A DNA stretch of 6,660 bases from Kiritimatiellales bacterium (GTDB lineage: Bacteria > Verrucomicrobiota > Kiritimatiellia > Kiritimatiellales > Pontiellaceae): assembly GCA_030588285.1 (NCBI GenBank), contig JAUUYK010000055.1:1-6660 (forward strand), given 5' to 3'. A program made the position numbers and the translations under genes. The notes under the pieces were generated by a model. The model was not told the origin of the DNA, did not search any database, and saw only the letters and a list, made by a program, of their open reading frames with translations. Positions 6,117-6,660 of this stretch are shown here, one piece after another (position 1 is the first letter of the stretch; each line of letters opens with the position of its first letter).

Positions 6117-6137
6117 TTTGTACATCCTTGTTTGTAC
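6117..6137. repeat. Direct repeat TTTGTAC flanking the hydrolase RBS
   Basis: TTTGTAC occurs at 6117-6123 and 6131-6137, 14 bases apart, on either side of the AAGGA ribosome binding site (6125-6129) of the minus-strand hydrolase. A repressor or RNA-binding protein could act here, but two seven-base copies may be chance. Confidence 0.2.
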
Positions 6138-6537
6138 TAATTGTCCAAACTCACTTTCGGTGCGCATAAACGCTGCCTTCAAAATCGGTCGTTGTTCACC
6201 GTAACGCGGAGCTATTGATCAAGTAAGCCGCTGCGCGGCAGTTATTTATCTACAATTCTTCTTTAAATTAACGTTTCTTTCGAAGGCGGAGCACAATAAA
6301 GCGCCCGGGTAACCGAAAAGAACAAGATGAAATCATCATTAAGTCGGAATTTTATAGACGATATGCACTTACGGGGCTATGAAAAAAGACGCATATGTCC
6401 TATTTATGATCGGTGCGGCAGCTAGAAAACTTCTGGCACCTCCCGGCGGATTGGGAGACGCTCAAACTAATGAAGATTAAGCGGATCACGACGACGGCAC
6501 TGTCATTTGACGAGGTGCGGCGCCCCTACTTGCAGCA
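6138..6537. other. Gene-free stretch upstream of the hydrolase and IS66 remnant
   Basis: It should hold the promoter of the leftward hydrolase gene, but no convincing -35/-10 pair is visible. A short hairpin GCCGC-TGC-GCGGC lies within 6225-6241. A 33-codon frame (6379-6480, starting MKKDAYVLFMIGAA) and an overlapping open run from 6413 match nothing I know. They are probably debris next to the transposase fragment. Confidence 0.45.
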
Positions 6538-6660
6538 ATCAAAGCCTTGCTCAAAATCGACAACAACCTCGTCGAAAACGCTATCCGGCCGACGGCCATC
6601 GGGAAAAAGAACTGACTCTTCTTCGGCAGTGCTGAAGCGGGAAAAACCAGTGCAATCCTC
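6538..6660 (+). pseudogene. IS66-family transposase (TnpC) C-terminal remnant, interrupted
   Basis: From 6556 the plus-strand frame reads IDNNLVENAIRPTAIGKKN, then TGA at 6613-6615, then LFFGSAEAGKTSAIL to the window edge. This is the highly conserved C-terminal signature of IS66-type DDE transposases, in which the last catalytic Glu lies in NxxEN (here NNLVEN, Glu at 6574-6576) and the stop position is normally Trp (KNWLFFGS). A TGG-to-TGA change thus breaks the gene. Upstream (6481-6537) the frame holds a TGA at 6508-6510 and lacks the usual residues leading into this motif, so the copy was also truncated or scrambled on its left side. No terminal inverted repeats can be seen. The rest of the element may continue to the right. 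It is not able to make an active transposase from what is visible. Confidence 0.85.

Noticed and set aside
6199..6247. Possible integron attC-like site (TAAC at 6202 to GTTA at 6241 with GC-rich inner hairpin).
   Set aside because: The flanks do not fit the RYYYAAC and GTTRRRY core sites, the arms pair poorly, and there is no integrase or second copy.
6379..6480. A 33-codon plus-strand ORF starting MKKDAYVLF.
   Set aside because: Very short, no clear ribosome binding site, no recognised family, and beside a transposase remnant; chance is likely.
6613..6615. TGA at a Trp position as evidence for UGA recoding.
   Set aside because: All other genes read Trp as TGG and the transposase is otherwise broken upstream, so a simple nonsense mutation or read error is more likely.
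6413..6660. A plus-strand frame open to the window edge, beginning at a GTG.
   Set aside because: Its second half is the IS66 motif read in the wrong frame, so openness there is a shadow; the first half matches nothing known.

Overview
The window looks like chromosome from an uncultured or environmental bacterium, plausibly of the PVC group (Kiritimatiellota, Lentisphaerota or Verrucomicrobiota). This taxonomic guess is inference. It rests on the secreted alpha/beta-hydrolase at 5272-6114, whose motif set I associate with those phyla, on the nearby AraC and IS66 remnants, and on the gene order. No rRNA, tRNA or marker gene settles it.

Left part (1-3983): a compact, all minus-strand cluster, read right to left. 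tatD (metal-dependent hydrolase) is followed after 16 nt by a secreted SH3b-domain protein. After a 78-nt spacer comes comF (phosphoribosyltransferase-like). comF is followed after 15 nt by accD (acetyl-CoA carboxylase beta subunit), whose stop overlaps the start of folC in a TAATG junction. folC runs off the left edge. The spacing suggests two tightly coupled blocks, tatD-SH3b and comF-accD-folC, possibly one transcript. accD and folC serve fatty-acid and folate metabolism; accD-folC adjacency is common in bacteria. The comF start is unclear: there is no ATG with a ribosome binding site, and the spacer carries an AT-rich imperfect dyad.

Right part (3984-6660): gene-poor and decayed-looking. 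It holds the end of an AraC-family HTH reading frame with upstream stops (about 4209-4349), a minus-strand terminator with no clear gene, an unidentified plus-strand reading frame (4671-5000), and a perfect 12-bp terminator hairpin (5171-5198). One good gene follows, a secreted alpha/beta-hydrolase on the minus strand (5272-6114) that uses that terminator. At the right edge is the C-terminal signature of an IS66-family transposase, broken by an in-frame TGA where the family has tryptophan.

I do not see a CRISPR array, a tRNA, a complete mobile element, or a convincing undescribed multi-gene system. The items most worth a second look are a possible short plus-strand RNA at about 5137-5200 (perfect TATAAT box followed by a strong terminator), the comF translation-start problem, the unassigned ORF at 4671-5000, and the two gene remnants.
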